A DNA stretch of 64,000 nucleotides from Streptomyces sp. CB01201 (GTDB taxonomy: Bacteria; Actinomycetota; Actinomycetes; Streptomycetales; Streptomycetaceae), in NCBI RefSeq assembly GCF_002803085.1, contig NZ_NNBJ01000001.1, positions 761,040-825,039 on the forward strand. The letters are read 5' to 3'. The translations under genes and the position numbers were made by a program. The notes under the pieces are model-generated. The model ran no database searches. It was not told the DNA's origin and saw only the letters and a list, made by a program, of their open reading frames with translations. Below, piece after piece: positions 54,153-63,609 of this stretch (positions are counted from its first letter, which is position 1; each line of letters begins with the position of its first letter).

Positions 54153-56273
54153 TTACCGGCCGTCCGCGCGGGCTGCCGGGGCACCGTCGGCCGGTCGGCG
54201 GGACGGGGTGACCTGGGCGATCAGCAGGGCGATGTCGTCGTGACGCTGCGGCGGGGGCAGTGCGGCCAGGAGCCGGTCGCAGGTCGCCTCCAGGGGCAGC
54301 CGATGGTGGGTCAGGGAGTCGAGCAGGGCGCGCAGCCGGTCGTCGATGGGCTGGTCCCGGGTCTCCACGAGCCCGTCCGTGTACAGCACGAGCCGATCGC
54401 CGGGCGCACAGTCGACCGTGGTCGCCCGGAAGGGCACGCCACCCACGCCGAGCGGCGCCCCGGTGGGGAGTTGGAGGAAGCGCGGAGCGCGGCCCGGGCG
54501 GTCCCAGATGGGCGGCAGATGTCCCGCGAGCGCGATGCGGCAGCTCGTCCGGTGCGGGTCGTAGACGGCGTACACACAGGTCGCCGTGGTCTCGTCCAGC
54601 TCGGCGGTGATGCGGTCGAGGTGGCGCAGTACGTCGGCGGGGTCGAGGTCGAGCCCGGCAAGCGTACGGGTGGCGGTGCGCAACTGGCCCATCGTCGCTG
54701 CCGCGTTGATGCCGTGGCCCATCACATCGCCCACGACGAGGGCGGTCTTGTCGCCGGCGACCGGGATGGCGTCGAACCAGTCGCCGCCGGCCTCGCCGAT
54801 CGCCGCGGCCGGCTGATAGCGGTAGGCGACGTCGAGACCGGTGGGCTGGGGCGGCTGGCGCGGGAGCAGGTGCTGCTGGAGGGCGAGAGCGGCGTGGCGC
54901 TGCTGCTGGAACCAGCGCGCGTTGTCGATGCAGACGGCGGCCCGGGTGGCGAGTTCGAGGGCCAGGACGGCGTCGTCGTGCGTGAAGGGCTGCGGGTTCC
55001 TGGCCCGTTTGAGGTCGAGTGCGCCCAGCACCTCGCCGCGCGCGATCAGCGGTACCGCCAGATAGGAGTGCAGGCCCGCCCCCGCCAACAGGGCGGCCGC
55101 CGCTTCGTCGCGGGCGATGTTCGCCAGGTCACCGGGTTCGACATGGCTGATGAGGACCGGCCGGGCGGTCGTCACACAGCGGGTGACCAGGCGCTCCGCG
55201 TTGTACTTGGCGATGTTGCCCGGGGTGTCGGCGGCCTGGAGGGCGTCGGTGGGATAGGCGGCCGCGACGGCCAGGGCTCTGATCGCCACGGGTCCGGCCG
55301 AGGGGTCCTCGACGGCGCCGCGGCCGTCCAGGACGGAGTCGAGGAGGTCCACGGCCGCGATGTCGGCCAGGTCGGTCACCACGAGGTCCGCCAGCTCGTG
55401 GGCGGTGCGGTTCAGGTCGAGCGTGGTGCCGATGCGCACCGAGGCACGGGCGATCAGATCGAGGCGGCGGCGCGCCTCGGCGGCCTCGTTCGCCGCGTGG
55501 TACTGCTCGCTGACGTCCACGATCGAAGTCGCGAGGCCGAGGATCCGCCCGCCCGGATCCTCCAGACGGTAGTAGGACACGTTCCAGGCATGCTCGGTGG
55601 GATCGCCCGGTGTGCGGCCGATCGCCGTCTGGTCCAGGAGCGGCACACCGGTCTCCAGGACCCGTCGCATCGCGGCCTCGATGTGCTCGTGGTCCAGGAA
55701 CGGCAGGGCGTCGTGCACCGTACGTCCGATGTGCTCGTCGGGGGAGACGCCGTTGATGCGGGCCAGCGTCGGGTTGACGAGGACATAGCGCAGTTCCGTG
55801 TCCAGGACGGCGAGGCCGATGGGGGACTGCGACACGAGCCGCACCGACAGTGCGAGGTCGCGTTCCACCGCCCGCAGCGTGGGCTCGTCCGTGGCGATTC
55901 CCAGCGCGTACAGGCCGCCGTGCTCGTCCTGGAGCCGCATGTTGCGGAACTCCACCATCCGGGTGCGGCCGTCCTTGTGCCGGATGGGGAAGACGCCGGC
56001 CCAGGTATCGCCCCCGCTCATCACCCGGGCGAACAGGTCGAGGACCAGCGGCCGGTGCTCCTCGGCGACCAGGAGCCTCGCGGCGGAGTGGCCGAGGGCG
56101 TCCTGCGCGTCCCAGCCGAACAGCTCGTGGGCCTGCGGGCTCCACAGGGTGATCCGCCCGGCCTCGTCGAGGACGATGGCCGCGACACCCAGCACGTCGA
56201 GGAGGCCGCCCGGCTCGGAGGCGGCGACGCGCACGGGGCTGAGCCGCTCCCCGAATACCTCGGATGTGTTCAT
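54153..56273 (-). CDS. PAS-PAS-GAF sensor with PP2C (SpoIIE-type) phosphatase domain
   Basis: A 706-aa soluble signalling protein. Domains: PAS about 20-125 (GVAAIVLDEAGRITLWSPQA), PAS about 130-255 (IGLAVLDTELRYVLVNPTLA), GAF about 270-440, and PP2C/RsbU-type phosphatase about 470-690 with metal Asp in AGGDWFDAI, VVGDVMGHG and LYTDGLVE. Expected to dephosphorylate an anti-anti-sigma factor under a small-molecule or redox cue; no sigma-regulator pair (RsbV/RsbW) is next to it. No serine-kinase domain is fused, unlike some Streptomyces relatives. Confidence 0.92.
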   Translation of the reverse strand: MNTSEVFGERLSPVRVAASEPGGLLDVLGVAAIVLDEAGRITLWSPQAHELFGWDAQDALGHSAARLLVAEEHRPLVLDLFARVMSGGDTWAGVFPIRHKDGRTRMVEFRNMRLQDEHGGLYALGIATDEPTLRAVERDLALSVRLVSQSPIGLAVLDTELRYVLVNPTLARINGVSPDEHIGRTVHDALPFLDHEHIEAAMRRVLETGVPLLDQTAIGRTPGDPTEHAWNVSYYRLEDPGGRILGLATSIVDVSEQYHAANEAAEARRRLDLIARASVRIGTTLDLNRTAHELADLVVTDLADIAAVDLLDSVLDGRGAVEDPSAGPVAIRALAVAAAYPTDALQAADTPGNIAKYNAERLVTRCVTTARPVLISHVEPGDLANIARDEAAAALLAGAGLHSYLAVPLIARGEVLGALDLKRARNPQPFTHDDAVLALELATRAAVCIDNARWFQQQRHAALALQQHLLPRQPPQPTGLDVAYRYQPAAAIGEAGGDWFDAIPVAGDKTALVVGDVMGHGINAAATMGQLRTATRTLAGLDLDPADVLRHLDRITAELDETTATCVYAVYDPHRTSCRIALAGHLPPIWDRPGRAPRFLQLPTGAPLGVGGVPFRATTVDCAPGDRLVLYTDGLVETRDQPIDDRLRALLDSLTHHRLPLEATCDRLLAALPPPQRHDDIALLIAQVTPSRRPADGAPAARADGR

Positions 56274-56431
56274 CGTCGGCCCTTCGTCAGCCCGTCCGGT
56301 GCCTCACTCCTGTCCCGGCGCCTTCACCATCTTCTCCCCGCGCGGCGCGATCGGCAGACCAGACGTCGCAAGAGATGCAGGTGAGCACGGTGAGTGACCC
56401 GGGCGGGCGGAGCCCGGCCGGTGCCGCGTGA

Positions 56432-56758
56432 TCAGCGGTTCGACTGCCTACCGCGCTGCTCGTCGTGCTGGGCGAGGACGCCGAGGAGGGTGGCGACCGT
56501 CAGGCCCGCCTCGGCGGGGTGCCGCAGCTCGGTGCCTGACTCGATCCGGTACGTATTGGAGCGTCCGTGCCGGGTGTGCGACAGGTAGCCGGCCTCCTCC
56601 AGATCCACGATGATCCGCTGGACGGCGCGCTCGGTGAGTCTGCAGTGCGCGGCGATGTCGCGTATACGGGTCTGGGGATCGTCGGCGATCGCGGCCAGCA
56701 CACGGGCGTGGTTGGTGAGGAAGGTCCAGCCGGCGTGTGGTTCAGGTACGGCACCCAT
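56432..56758 (-). CDS. Winged-helix (MarR-like) transcriptional regulator
   Basis: A 108-aa DNA-binding protein: ARVLAAIADDPQTRIRDIAA, HCRLTERAVQRIIVDLEEAG then YLSHTRHGRSNTYRI give helix-turn-helix and wing. Likely a stand-alone regulator. GAGGG is very near the ATG. Divergent from the sigma factor gene 248 bp away. Confidence 0.82.
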   Translation of the reverse strand: MGAVPEPHAGWTFLTNHARVLAAIADDPQTRIRDIAAHCRLTERAVQRIIVDLEEAGYLSHTRHGRSNTYRIESGTELRHPAEAGLTVATLLGVLAQHDEQRGRQSNR

Positions 56759-56927
56759 GCCCTCAGGGTAGGTCGTGACATTCGTGCAAACAATCAGGGG
56801 AAAAAGACTTCACGTAACCCACGTCGTGCATGCGCTCGCCGCCCGCATTCCCAGCACACCACCGTGGATCCTCACCGTGAGCACACCGCCGCGCATCCCC
56901 GCCGTGAAGCACATCACACCATCAACC

Positions 56928-56954
56928 TGTCACGCTTCGCCGGACCGCGGTGTC
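56928..56954 (+). promoter_or_regulatory. Candidate ECF41-type promoter of the sigma factor gene
   Basis: TGTCACG at 56928-56934 and TGTC at 56951-56954, 16 nt apart, are close to the ECF41 consensus (TGTCACA, then CGTC). Located about 50 bp before the sigma factor start, which suits autoregulation. Confidence 0.4.
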
Positions 56955-57006
56955 TCGATGGGCATGCGTGGACCGACCGGGCCGCGTGGACGACGGAAAG
57001 GGCCGG

Positions 57007-57969
57007 ATGGCGATGTCGGGGAATCGGGGCGGGCGCGGGGAGGAAGCGGCCTTGGATCGGGATCCGCCCATGGTGCAGGACGCCTTCACCGAGCACCGCG
57101 CGCTGCTGTTCACCATCGCCTACGAGATGCTGGGCAGCGCCGCCGATGCCGAGGACGTGCTTCAGGAGAGCTATCTGCGCTGGAGCGCGGTCGACGCGGC
57201 GCGGGTCGACCATCCGCGTGCCTACCTGGTGCGGATCGTGACCCGCCAGGCCCTCAATCATCTGCGTTCGGTCCGGGCCCGGCGCGAGGAGTACATCGGC
57301 ACCTGGCTGCCCGAGCCCATCCGTACCGGCCCGGCGGTGAGCGAGGACGTGATCCTGGCCGAGTCGGTGTCGATGGCCCTGATGCTCGTCCTGGAGACGC
57401 TGAACCCGACCGAGCGCGCGGTGTTCGTGCTGCACGACGTGTTCGGCTACACCCATGGCGAGATCGCCGCCTCGGTGCGCAAAACAGAAGTGACGGTCCG
57501 TCAAATAGCCCACCGGGCACGGCGGCACGTCCACGCGCGGCGGCGCCGATTCGAGCCCGATTCCTCGGCTGCCCGCGAGATCGTCCAGCGGTTCCTGCTC
57601 GCGACGTCGGCGGGCGATGTCCAGTCCCTGATGGATCTGATGGCGCCCGATGTCGTCCAGATTTCGGACGGCGGCGGGAAGGTGACTGCCGCGCGCCACC
57701 CGATCACCGGCAGCGCCGAGGTCGCCCGGTTCGTCCTCGGCGTGGCCCGCACCAGCATCACCGAGGCGACCGGGATCCAGGCCGCCACCTACAACGGCAT
57801 GCCCGCGGCGCGGTTCCTGAACGACGGCGAACTCGACTGGCTGGTCGCCTTCGAGATCCACGACGGACGGATCGCCGGCCTCTATGCCATGCGCAACCCG
57901 GACAAGCTGCACCGTGCGGACGCGGTGCGCCCACTCGACCGAGGAGAACACCGGCTGTGGAAACCATGA
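57007..57969 (+). CDS. ECF41 (SigJ-type) sigma factor with C-terminal SnoaL-like domain
   Basis: A 320-aa sigma factor. Region 2 (FTIAYEMLGSAADAEDVLQE) and region 4 (FVLHDVFGYTHGEIAASVRK) are followed by a C-terminal NTF2/SnoaL extension. The ECF41 hallmarks are present: WLPEP between regions 2 and 4 (GTWLPEPI), DGGGK (SDGGGKV) and NPDKL (MRNPDKL) in the extension, which in this group takes the place of an anti-sigma factor. GGAAAGG precedes ATG 57007. Its end overlaps the SRPBCC gene, which is the likely partner, instead of the usual oxidoreductase/carboxymuconolactone decarboxylase gene. Confidence 0.95.
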   Translation: MAMSGNRGGRGEEAALDRDPPMVQDAFTEHRALLFTIAYEMLGSAADAEDVLQESYLRWSAVDAARVDHPRAYLVRIVTRQALNHLRSVRARREEYIGTWLPEPIRTGPAVSEDVILAESVSMALMLVLETLNPTERAVFVLHDVFGYTHGEIAASVRKTEVTVRQIAHRARRHVHARRRRFEPDSSAAREIVQRFLLATSAGDVQSLMDLMAPDVVQISDGGGKVTAARHPITGSAEVARFVLGVARTSITEATGIQAATYNGMPAARFLNDGELDWLVAFEIHDGRIAGLYAMRNPDKLHRADAVRPLDRGEHRLWKP

Positions 57970-58415
57970 CTTCCGAGCGCGTCATCGCCGCTCCCATCGA
58001 CGACGTCTTCGCCTGGCTCACGACCACCACGAACTACACCCGCTCGCCGCTGGTGCTGAGCTGCCGGCTGGCCCGCAGGGGCGAGTCGGCGCCGTACGGC
58101 GTGGGTGCGGTGCGCAGCCACCTCTGGACGATCGGTTGGCTCAGGGAACGCATCACCCGCTACGAGGCGCCGTACACCACGGAGTACATCGTGGAGCGGA
58201 GCTTCCCGCCGTCCCGGCACGAGTTCGGCAGCATGACGTTCAGCGAGGTCGACGGCGGAACCCTGGTGCGCTGGACGACCCGTGCCGAGATGAAGCTGCC
58301 CCTGCTCGGCCCGGTGCTGACCCGCGTCCTGGTACGGCCGATGATCACCCGCTCCTTCGACCGCATCCTCGGCGCGGCCGACGTGGCTCTCGCGCGCGGG
58401 CGAACGCGTTCGTGA
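57957..58415 (+). CDS. SRPBCC-fold protein (polyketide cyclase/dehydrase-like)
   Basis: A 152-aa protein of the START/Bet v1 fold: MTSERVIAAPIDDVFAWLTT at the start and YEAPYTTEYIVERSFPPS, GTLVRWTTRAEMKLPLLG after. Binds a hydrophobic ligand or acts as a cyclase. GTG 57957 has GAGGAG 10 nt upstream and overlaps the sigma factor gene by 13 bp; an ATG at 57966 is also possible. Likely co-translated with the sigma factor. Its last codons lie inside the TetR operator-like array. Confidence 0.85.
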   Translation: METMTSERVIAAPIDDVFAWLTTTTNYTRSPLVLSCRLARRGESAPYGVGAVRSHLWTIGWLRERITRYEAPYTTEYIVERSFPPSRHEFGSMTFSEVDGGTLVRWTTRAEMKLPLLGPVLTRVLVRPMITRSFDRILGAADVALARGRTRS

Positions 58416-58450
58416 AGAACTTGTTCGTGACGAACATGTTCGTTACGCTC
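58408..58450. promoter_or_regulatory. Three-unit operator-like array before the TetR gene
   Basis: GTTCGTGAAGAAC (58408), GTTCGTGACGAAC (58423) and GTTCGTTACGCTC (58438) lie at 15-bp steps. The middle copy is a perfect inverted repeat about its centre, and a 23-bp near-palindrome spans 58418-58440. The array ends at the TetR start codon, which fits autorepression. Confidence 0.7.
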
Positions 58451-58452
58451 GT

Positions 58453-59148
58453 GTGGTGACCCCGCAGCCCTCCACGCCCCGCAGCCGCCGCGAGCGGCCC
58501 GCCAAGCCCGCGCTCACCCATGACGGCATCGTCACGACCGCCGTGCGCCTGATGGAATCCGAAGGCCTGCAGTGCGTCACCATGCGACGCCTGGCCCAGG
58601 AGCTCGACACCGGGCCCGCCTCGCTGTACGTGTACGTGGCCAACACCGCCGAACTGCACGCCGCCGTCCTGGAAGCGCTGCTCGGCGCGGTGGACCTGAC
58701 CCCGGTCGACGCGCGCGGCGACTGGCGGGAACGGCTGCTGGGGGTGCTCGGCTCGTACGTCGAGGTGCTGTTCGCGAACCCCGGCCTTGCCCGCTCCGCG
58801 CTGGTCGCCCGGCCCACCGGCCCTCACTACCTGGCGCTGGTGGAGGGCATCCTCGCGCTCCTCCACGCGGGGGGAGTGCCGGACGCCCAGGCCGCCTGGG
58901 GGGTCGACGTGCTGCTCCAGGTCGCCACGGCGACCGCCGCCGAGCAGTCGACGCGCGCGCGGTCCGGCTCGGCCGACGACGAGCACGACGCGCTCGCGGC
59001 GGTCCTGCGCGAGGCTTCCGCCGACACCTACCCGCGCATCGCGGCCCTCGGCGGCGACCTCGTCTCCGGTACGCCCGAGCAGCGCTTCGACTGGATCTTC
59101 CGCGCGGTGATCAACGGTACGAAGACCACGCCGCGCGACACCCCGTGA
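58453..59148 (+). CDS. TetR-family repressor
   Basis: A 231-aa regulator: N-terminal HTH about 22-70 (DGIVTTAVRLMESEGLQCVT then MRRLAQELDTGPASLYVYVA), C-terminal TetR_C-like ligand domain. GTG 58453 is directly followed by another GTG; either may start. Lies 88 bp before an FAD monooxygenase on the same strand, its probable target besides itself. The array before it is probably its operator. Confidence 0.93.
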   Translation: MVTPQPSTPRSRRERPAKPALTHDGIVTTAVRLMESEGLQCVTMRRLAQELDTGPASLYVYVANTAELHAAVLEALLGAVDLTPVDARGDWRERLLGVLGSYVEVLFANPGLARSALVARPTGPHYLALVEGILALLHAGGVPDAQAAWGVDVLLQVATATAAEQSTRARSGSADDEHDALAAVLREASADTYPRIAALGGDLVSGTPEQRFDWIFRAVINGTKTTPRDTP

Positions 59149-59236
59149 GAGCACCACGGCCCCGGTCCGAACGACCGCTCACCGCCCACCCCCAGGCAAG
59201 GAACTACCGCGCCACGCAAGGAAATGAGGACCCGCC

Positions 59237-60427
59237 ATGAACCCGACGACGAACCCCACCGCGAACCCCGCCACGCCCATCGGCATCCCGCACCACCCCG
59301 TCGCGATCATCGGCGGCGGCCTCGGCGGCCTCACGCTCGCCCGGGTCCTCCAGCTGAACGGCATCCACGCCGAGGTCTTCGACCTCGACGCGTCCCCGGA
59401 CGCCCGCACCCAGGGCGGCATGCTCGACATCCACGAGGAAACGGGCCAAGAGGCCCTGCGCGCGGCCCAGTTGCACGACGCGTTCCTCGCCAAGGTGCAC
59501 CCGGGCGGACAGGCGATGCGCATCCTCGACCAGCAGGCGCGCGTACGGCGCGAGGAAGGTGACGACGGCACCGGCGGCCGACCGGAGATCGACCGCGGTG
59601 ATCTGCGCGGGCTGCTCCTCGATTCGCTGGCGCCCGGCACGGTGCGCTGGGGTGCCAAGGTCACCGGCGCCCGGCCGATCGGCGGGGGAGTGCACGAGGT
59701 GACACTTGTTGACGGCGGTGTGTTCACCACCGGTCTCCTGATCGGCGCCGACGGCGCCTGGTCCCGGGTGCGGCCGCTGCTGTCCGCCGCGACCCCCGCC
59801 TACACCGGGATCTCCTTCGTCGAACTCGACCTCATGGACGCCGAGGCCCGCCACCCCGAGGCCGCACGGCTGATGGGCGGCGGCATGTTCTTCGCCCTCG
59901 GCGACGGCAAGGGGTTCCTCGGCCACCGGGAGTCCGACGGCAGCCTGCACCTCTACGTCGCGCTGCGCGCCGACGAGGAATGGCTGTCCACCATCGACTT
60001 CACCGACACGGCCGCCGCCAAGACGGCGCTCCTGGCCCACTTCGCCGACTGGGCGCCCGAGCTGCGGCAGTTGGTCATCGACGCCGACGGCCCGCTCACG
60101 GGCCGGCCGATCCACGCCCTGCCCGTCGTCCACCGCTGGGAGCGGGTGCCGGGCGTGACCCTGCTCGGCGACGCGGCCCATCTGATGTCCCCGTTCGCGG
60201 GCGAGGGTGCCAACCTCGCCATGAAGGACGGCGCCGATCTCGGACTCGCCCTTGCCAGGTACGCCACGGACACCGAGGCCGCCCTCACGGCGTACGAGGA
60301 AGCACTTTTCCCGCGCAGTGAGGCGACGGCTCAGGAGTCCGCCGACGGCCTTGAGACCATCTTCGACTCCCGTGCGCCGCAGCCGTTGCTCGACATGTTC
60401 GCCGCCTTCGACGCGGAACGGGCCTGA
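59237..60427 (+). CDS. FAD-dependent monooxygenase (TetX-like)
   Basis: A 396-aa aromatic-hydroxylase-type flavoprotein. FAD motif IIGGGLGGLTLARVLQLNG (about 24-42), then DG-like RPEIDRGDLRGLLLDS and GD motif LLGDAAHLMSPFAGEGANLA. Closest in pattern to TetX-like enzymes that hydroxylate tetracyclines or other aromatics; substrate not shown. AGGA precedes ATG 59237 and the N-terminal 18 residues are a variable Asn/Pro-rich tail. Followed by a strong terminator. Likely under TetR control. Confidence 0.9.
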   Translation: MNPTTNPTANPATPIGIPHHPVAIIGGGLGGLTLARVLQLNGIHAEVFDLDASPDARTQGGMLDIHEETGQEALRAAQLHDAFLAKVHPGGQAMRILDQQARVRREEGDDGTGGRPEIDRGDLRGLLLDSLAPGTVRWGAKVTGARPIGGGVHEVTLVDGGVFTTGLLIGADGAWSRVRPLLSAATPAYTGISFVELDLMDAEARHPEAARLMGGGMFFALGDGKGFLGHRESDGSLHLYVALRADEEWLSTIDFTDTAAAKTALLAHFADWAPELRQLVIDADGPLTGRPIHALPVVHRWERVPGVTLLGDAAHLMSPFAGEGANLAMKDGADLGLALARYATDTEAALTAYEEALFPRSEATAQESADGLETIFDSRAPQPLLDMFAAFDAERA

Positions 60428-60454
60428 GGCAGGCCGACGCCCTGTGACGCGGAA

Positions 60455-60496
60455 TCGCCGTGCGGGACATGGGGGAACCACTGTCCCGCACGGCGA
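60455..60496. terminator. Bidirectional terminator between the monooxygenase and M1 peptidase genes
   Basis: A perfect 15-bp stem (60455-60469 and 60482-60496) with a 12-nt loop, 28 bp after the monooxygenase stop and 22 bp before the peptidase stop. Confidence 0.87.
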
Positions 60497-60517
60497 ACCG
60501 GTGGGGCGTGCGGAAGG

Positions 60518-62368
60518 TCAGCCGTCGATGCGGTGCTGGGTCCAGAACGAGGTCAGGTCCGTGGCCGTGGCCGCCTGGGCGGCCGCCTTGAACTCGGCCG
60601 TGGTCGAGACGCCGTACCAGTGCGAAGTGGCGTAGTCCTTCAGCAACTTGGCCATCGCGCTGTCACCGATCACCCGGCGCAGATCGTGCAGGGCGCACTT
60701 GCCGTAGCCGTAGACGACGGTGGAGTAGCGGGAGGAGTGGGCGTCCCAGTACGCCATCGAGTTGGTGATCTTCTCGCTCGACGAGGCCCACGACACGCTG
60801 TTCCAGCAGTTGGTGCCGGTCTGGTTCAGGGCGAGGTCGGTGGAGTAGTCGGCGAAGGCCTCGTCCAGCCACGGGCTGTTGTACTCGTCGTCGCCGACGA
60901 TGCCGTACCACCACTGGTGCCCGATCTCGTGCGTGAGCGCCGTGGTGGAGACCAGGTCGAGCACGAAGCCCGGGTATTCCATGCCGCCGAACCAGTAGTT
61001 GTTGTCGATCACCGCGTCGAGTTCGCCGTACGGGTACGCCCCGAAGCGGGCCGCGTGCGTGTCCACGGCGGACTTGGCCGTCGCCAGCATCGACTGGGCG
61101 CTGGAGGAGCTGATGCCCGAGACCGAGTAGATGTTGATGGCCGTGCCGGCCGGTGAGGTGCCGGAGATCTTGCTGAACGGACCGGCCGCCCAGGCGAAGT
61201 CGCGGACCTTGGAGGCGGTCGCCGTGGTGATCGTGCGGCCACTGGATCCGGGGGTGTCCACCGAGGTGCCGGTGGCCGGGACCAGCAGACCGGTGGGGTG
61301 GTCGAGGGTCACCTTGAAGTCGGCGGCCAGCGAGTAGAACGACTCCCCGTTGTTGGTGTACGGGTCCAGGTGCCAGCCCGCCGCGTCCCGGATCGCCAGG
61401 ACGGGCAGGGCGTTGCCGATGTTGTTGAACGCCCCGTCGGCGCCGAAGCGGTCGGCGCCGTCGGGCACCGTGATTCCCAGATCGAAGCCGATGGTCGCGC
61501 TCTGGCCCTGGGGCAGCGGCGCCGGAAGGTCGATCTTGAGGGCCGTGCAGCCGACGGAGAGGGCGCCCGCGGTGCCGCCGGTGACGTTGCCCACCGTGAT
61601 CGGCATGGCCGAGCAGGTGCCGTGGTAGTTGTCCCACAGCCGCAGGTACACCTCGCTGAGCGCGGTGGCGGAGGCGTTGGTGAAGGTCGCGCTCTCGTGT
61701 CCGGTCCAGCCGTTGCCGCTCGCGTTGCTGGTCAGGTTCACGGTGTAGGCGGGCGCGGCCGGGGTGCGGGTCGAGTCGGCGGGCGGAGTGGTGCCGCCGG
61801 AGGTGTTGAGGGCGACGTCGTCGAGGACGAAGCTCGTCTTGAGGCTGGAGTCCTCGGTGCCGGTGAAGGCGAGCGTCACGGTCTGCCCCGCGAACCCGGA
61901 CACGTCGACCGACTTCTGTACGTAGCCGGTGTTCTTGTCGAGGTTCGAGTAGGTCGCGAGCGTCGTGCTGCCGATCTTCGCCGTGAGCTTGTCGTACGCG
62001 GTCGACGTCGTGGTCTCGGCCGTGTCTATGTGAAGCCAGTAGGTGAGTGTGGCGGTGCTGCATCCCGAGGGGATGGTCACGCTCTGGGAGAGGGTGTCGG
62101 TGTGTGTGCTGCCCACACCGTTCAGCCAGGCGAAGTGGGTGCCGCCGTGAGCGGTCTCGCCGGAGCGATTGGTGATCACGCTCGTCGACGACTGGGTCCA
62201 GGGCGAAGTGCCGCTCTCGAAGTCGCCGTTGGCGACCACCTGGGCCGGGGTGCAGGCGGCGGGCGCGGCGGGCGCGGCCGACGCCGGGACGGCGGGAAGC
62301 GAGACGGCAGCCAGCGCGGCGACGGCGCAGGCGGCCGCCGCGAGGGACTTGTGGGGGGTGGATCTCAC
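60518..62368 (-). CDS. Secreted M1-family zinc metallopeptidase with N-terminal jelly-roll domain
   Basis: A 616-aa exported enzyme (signal [20 protein letters not shown], cut near ASA-AP). Zinc site HEIGH at 480-484 with the third ligand Glu503 in WLDEAFADY, 19 residues on as in M1. The substrate-binding GAMEN motif appears as GGMEYPG. Residues about 40-190 are a separate beta-sandwich ([23 protein letters not shown]) like galactose-binding-type modules. Expected to cut N-terminal residues from extracellular peptides, perhaps wall- or sugar-bound. AAAGGAG is 6 nt before GTG 62368. Confidence 0.92.
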   Translation of the reverse strand: MRSTPHKSLAAAACAVAALAAVSLPAVPASAAPAAPAACTPAQVVANGDFESGTSPWTQSSTSVITNRSGETAHGGTHFAWLNGVGSTHTDTLSQSVTIPSGCSTATLTYWLHIDTAETTTSTAYDKLTAKIGSTTLATYSNLDKNTGYVQKSVDVSGFAGQTVTLAFTGTEDSSLKTSFVLDDVALNTSGGTTPPADSTRTPAAPAYTVNLTSNASGNGWTGHESATFTNASATALSEVYLRLWDNYHGTCSAMPITVGNVTGGTAGALSVGCTALKIDLPAPLPQGQSATIGFDLGITVPDGADRFGADGAFNNIGNALPVLAIRDAAGWHLDPYTNNGESFYSLAADFKVTLDHPTGLLVPATGTSVDTPGSSGRTITTATASKVRDFAWAAGPFSKISGTSPAGTAINIYSVSGISSSSAQSMLATAKSAVDTHAARFGAYPYGELDAVIDNNYWFGGMEYPGFVLDLVSTTALTHEIGHQWWYGIVGDDEYNSPWLDEAFADYSTDLALNQTGTNCWNSVSWASSSEKITNSMAYWDAHSSRYSTVVYGYGKCALHDLRRVIGDSAMAKLLKDYATSHWYGVSTTAEFKAAAQAATATDLTSFWTQHRIDG

Positions 62369-62595
62369 ACGGAACTCCTTTGAGGCGGCCGGGATTCCGG
62401 CCTGCTCGATGGCCGCCCGATCGGCTTGGGTGCGCCGCGGGACGGCCGCGGACTGTGTGCGGCACGTGCACGATCACTGAGGTGGGACGGGTGCACGTCG
62501 TCCTGGGGGCAGGGCTGCGTGCGGAGGGAAGCTTCGCAGCTATGACCAGGCCATGCCAAGAGACGCGCGGAGCATCCGGTGGCGGGCGGCGGCAA

Positions 62596-62625
62596 TTGAC
62601 AGGCTCGCGTCGAGCAGACCATGAT
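62596..62625 (+). promoter_or_regulatory. Sigma-70-type promoter of the ABC operon
   Basis: TTGACA (62596-62601) and CATGAT (62620-62625) are 18 nt apart, close to consensus. The -10 box overlaps the palindrome listed next. Confidence 0.55.
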
Positions 62626-62648
62626 TCCACTAGTTGACTAGTGGAATC
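62623..62648. promoter_or_regulatory. Candidate GntR/YtrA-type operator
   Basis: A 26-bp perfect inverted repeat (arms 62623-62634 and 62637-62648, centre TG) with CACTAGT / ACTAGTG core. It covers the -10 box and the expected transcript start of the ABC genes, a typical repressor position. Confidence 0.75.
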
Positions 62649-62664
62649 GGCAAGGAGGGGGAGT

Positions 62665-63609
62665 ATGAGCGGCACGGCCACTTCGGGTGGGGGTGACAGC
62701 CGGTGGGCCCTGGAGGCACACGGTCTTGGCAAGAAGTACCGCCGGGGGTGGGCGCTGCGGGAGGAGACCTTCCGGATCCCGGCCGGCCGCGTCTGCGGCC
62801 TCGTCGGCCCCAACGGGGCAGGAAAAAGCACCCTGTTGGGAATCGCCGCCCGGCTCGTCGAGCCGACACGGGGAGAACTGCGCGTCTTCGGGCGCCCGGT
62901 CACCGATCCGTCGGTGCTGCCCAGGTGCGCCTATCTCGGCCAGGACAAGCCCCTGTTCAAACGCTTCACCGTGGCCGAGACGCTCCGCATGGGGCAGGAA
63001 CTCAACCCCGGCTGGGACCGGGCCGCGGCCGAACGGATCGTGCGAGAAGGGAAGTTGGAACCGAACGCCAGGGTCGGGACCCTCTCCGGTGGCCAGCGGA
63101 CCCGGGTCGCCTTCGCGCTCGCCTTCGGCAAGCGCCCCGACCTACTGCTCCTGGACGAGCCGATGTCCGACCTCGACCCGCTCGCCCGGGACGAGATCGG
63201 CTCCCTGCTCATGTCGGAGGTCGCCGAACGCGGCACCACCGTCCTGATGTCGTCCCACATGCTCTCCGAGCTGGAGCACATGTGTGACTTCCTGCTCGTG
63301 ATGGCGGACGGCCGGATCCGTATGGCCGGTGACACCGACGAGCTGGTGCCCATGCACACCCTGGTCACCGGGATCACCGAGGACGGCGGCCTGCCCGAGT
63401 CCCTGGGTACCCACACCGTGATCGATGTCCGTACCGCGGGGCGGCAGTTCACCGCCCTGGTCCGCCATGAGATTCCGCTCGACCCCACCTGGCAGCTCGC
63501 CGAACCAGGCCTGGAGGAGGTGCTGCTCGGCTACCTGCGCCATCCCGAGGCCCCCGCGCTGCTCTCGCCGACAGCCGTCCCCGCCCACCGAGAGGAGCAT
63601 GTGGCATGA
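62665..63609 (+). CDS. ABC transporter ATP-binding protein
   Basis: A 314-aa single-domain ATPase: Walker A GPNGAGKST (about 50), signature LSGGQRTR (about 140), Walker B LLLLDEPMSDLDP (about 162), H-loop SSHMLSEL. Type found with two-gene exporters controlled by YtrA-like GntR regulators. AAGGAGGGGGAG lies 2-10 nt before ATG 62665. Overlaps the permease start (ATGA). Confidence 0.93.
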   Translation: MSGTATSGGGDSRWALEAHGLGKKYRRGWALREETFRIPAGRVCGLVGPNGAGKSTLLGIAARLVEPTRGELRVFGRPVTDPSVLPRCAYLGQDKPLFKRFTVAETLRMGQELNPGWDRAAAERIVREGKLEPNARVGTLSGGQRTRVAFALAFGKRPDLLLLDEPMSDLDPLARDEIGSLLMSEVAERGTTVLMSSHMLSELEHMCDFLLVMADGRIRMAGDTDELVPMHTLVTGITEDGGLPESLGTHTVIDVRTAGRQFTALVRHEIPLDPTWQLAEPGLEEVLLGYLRHPEAPALLSPTAVPAHREEHVA

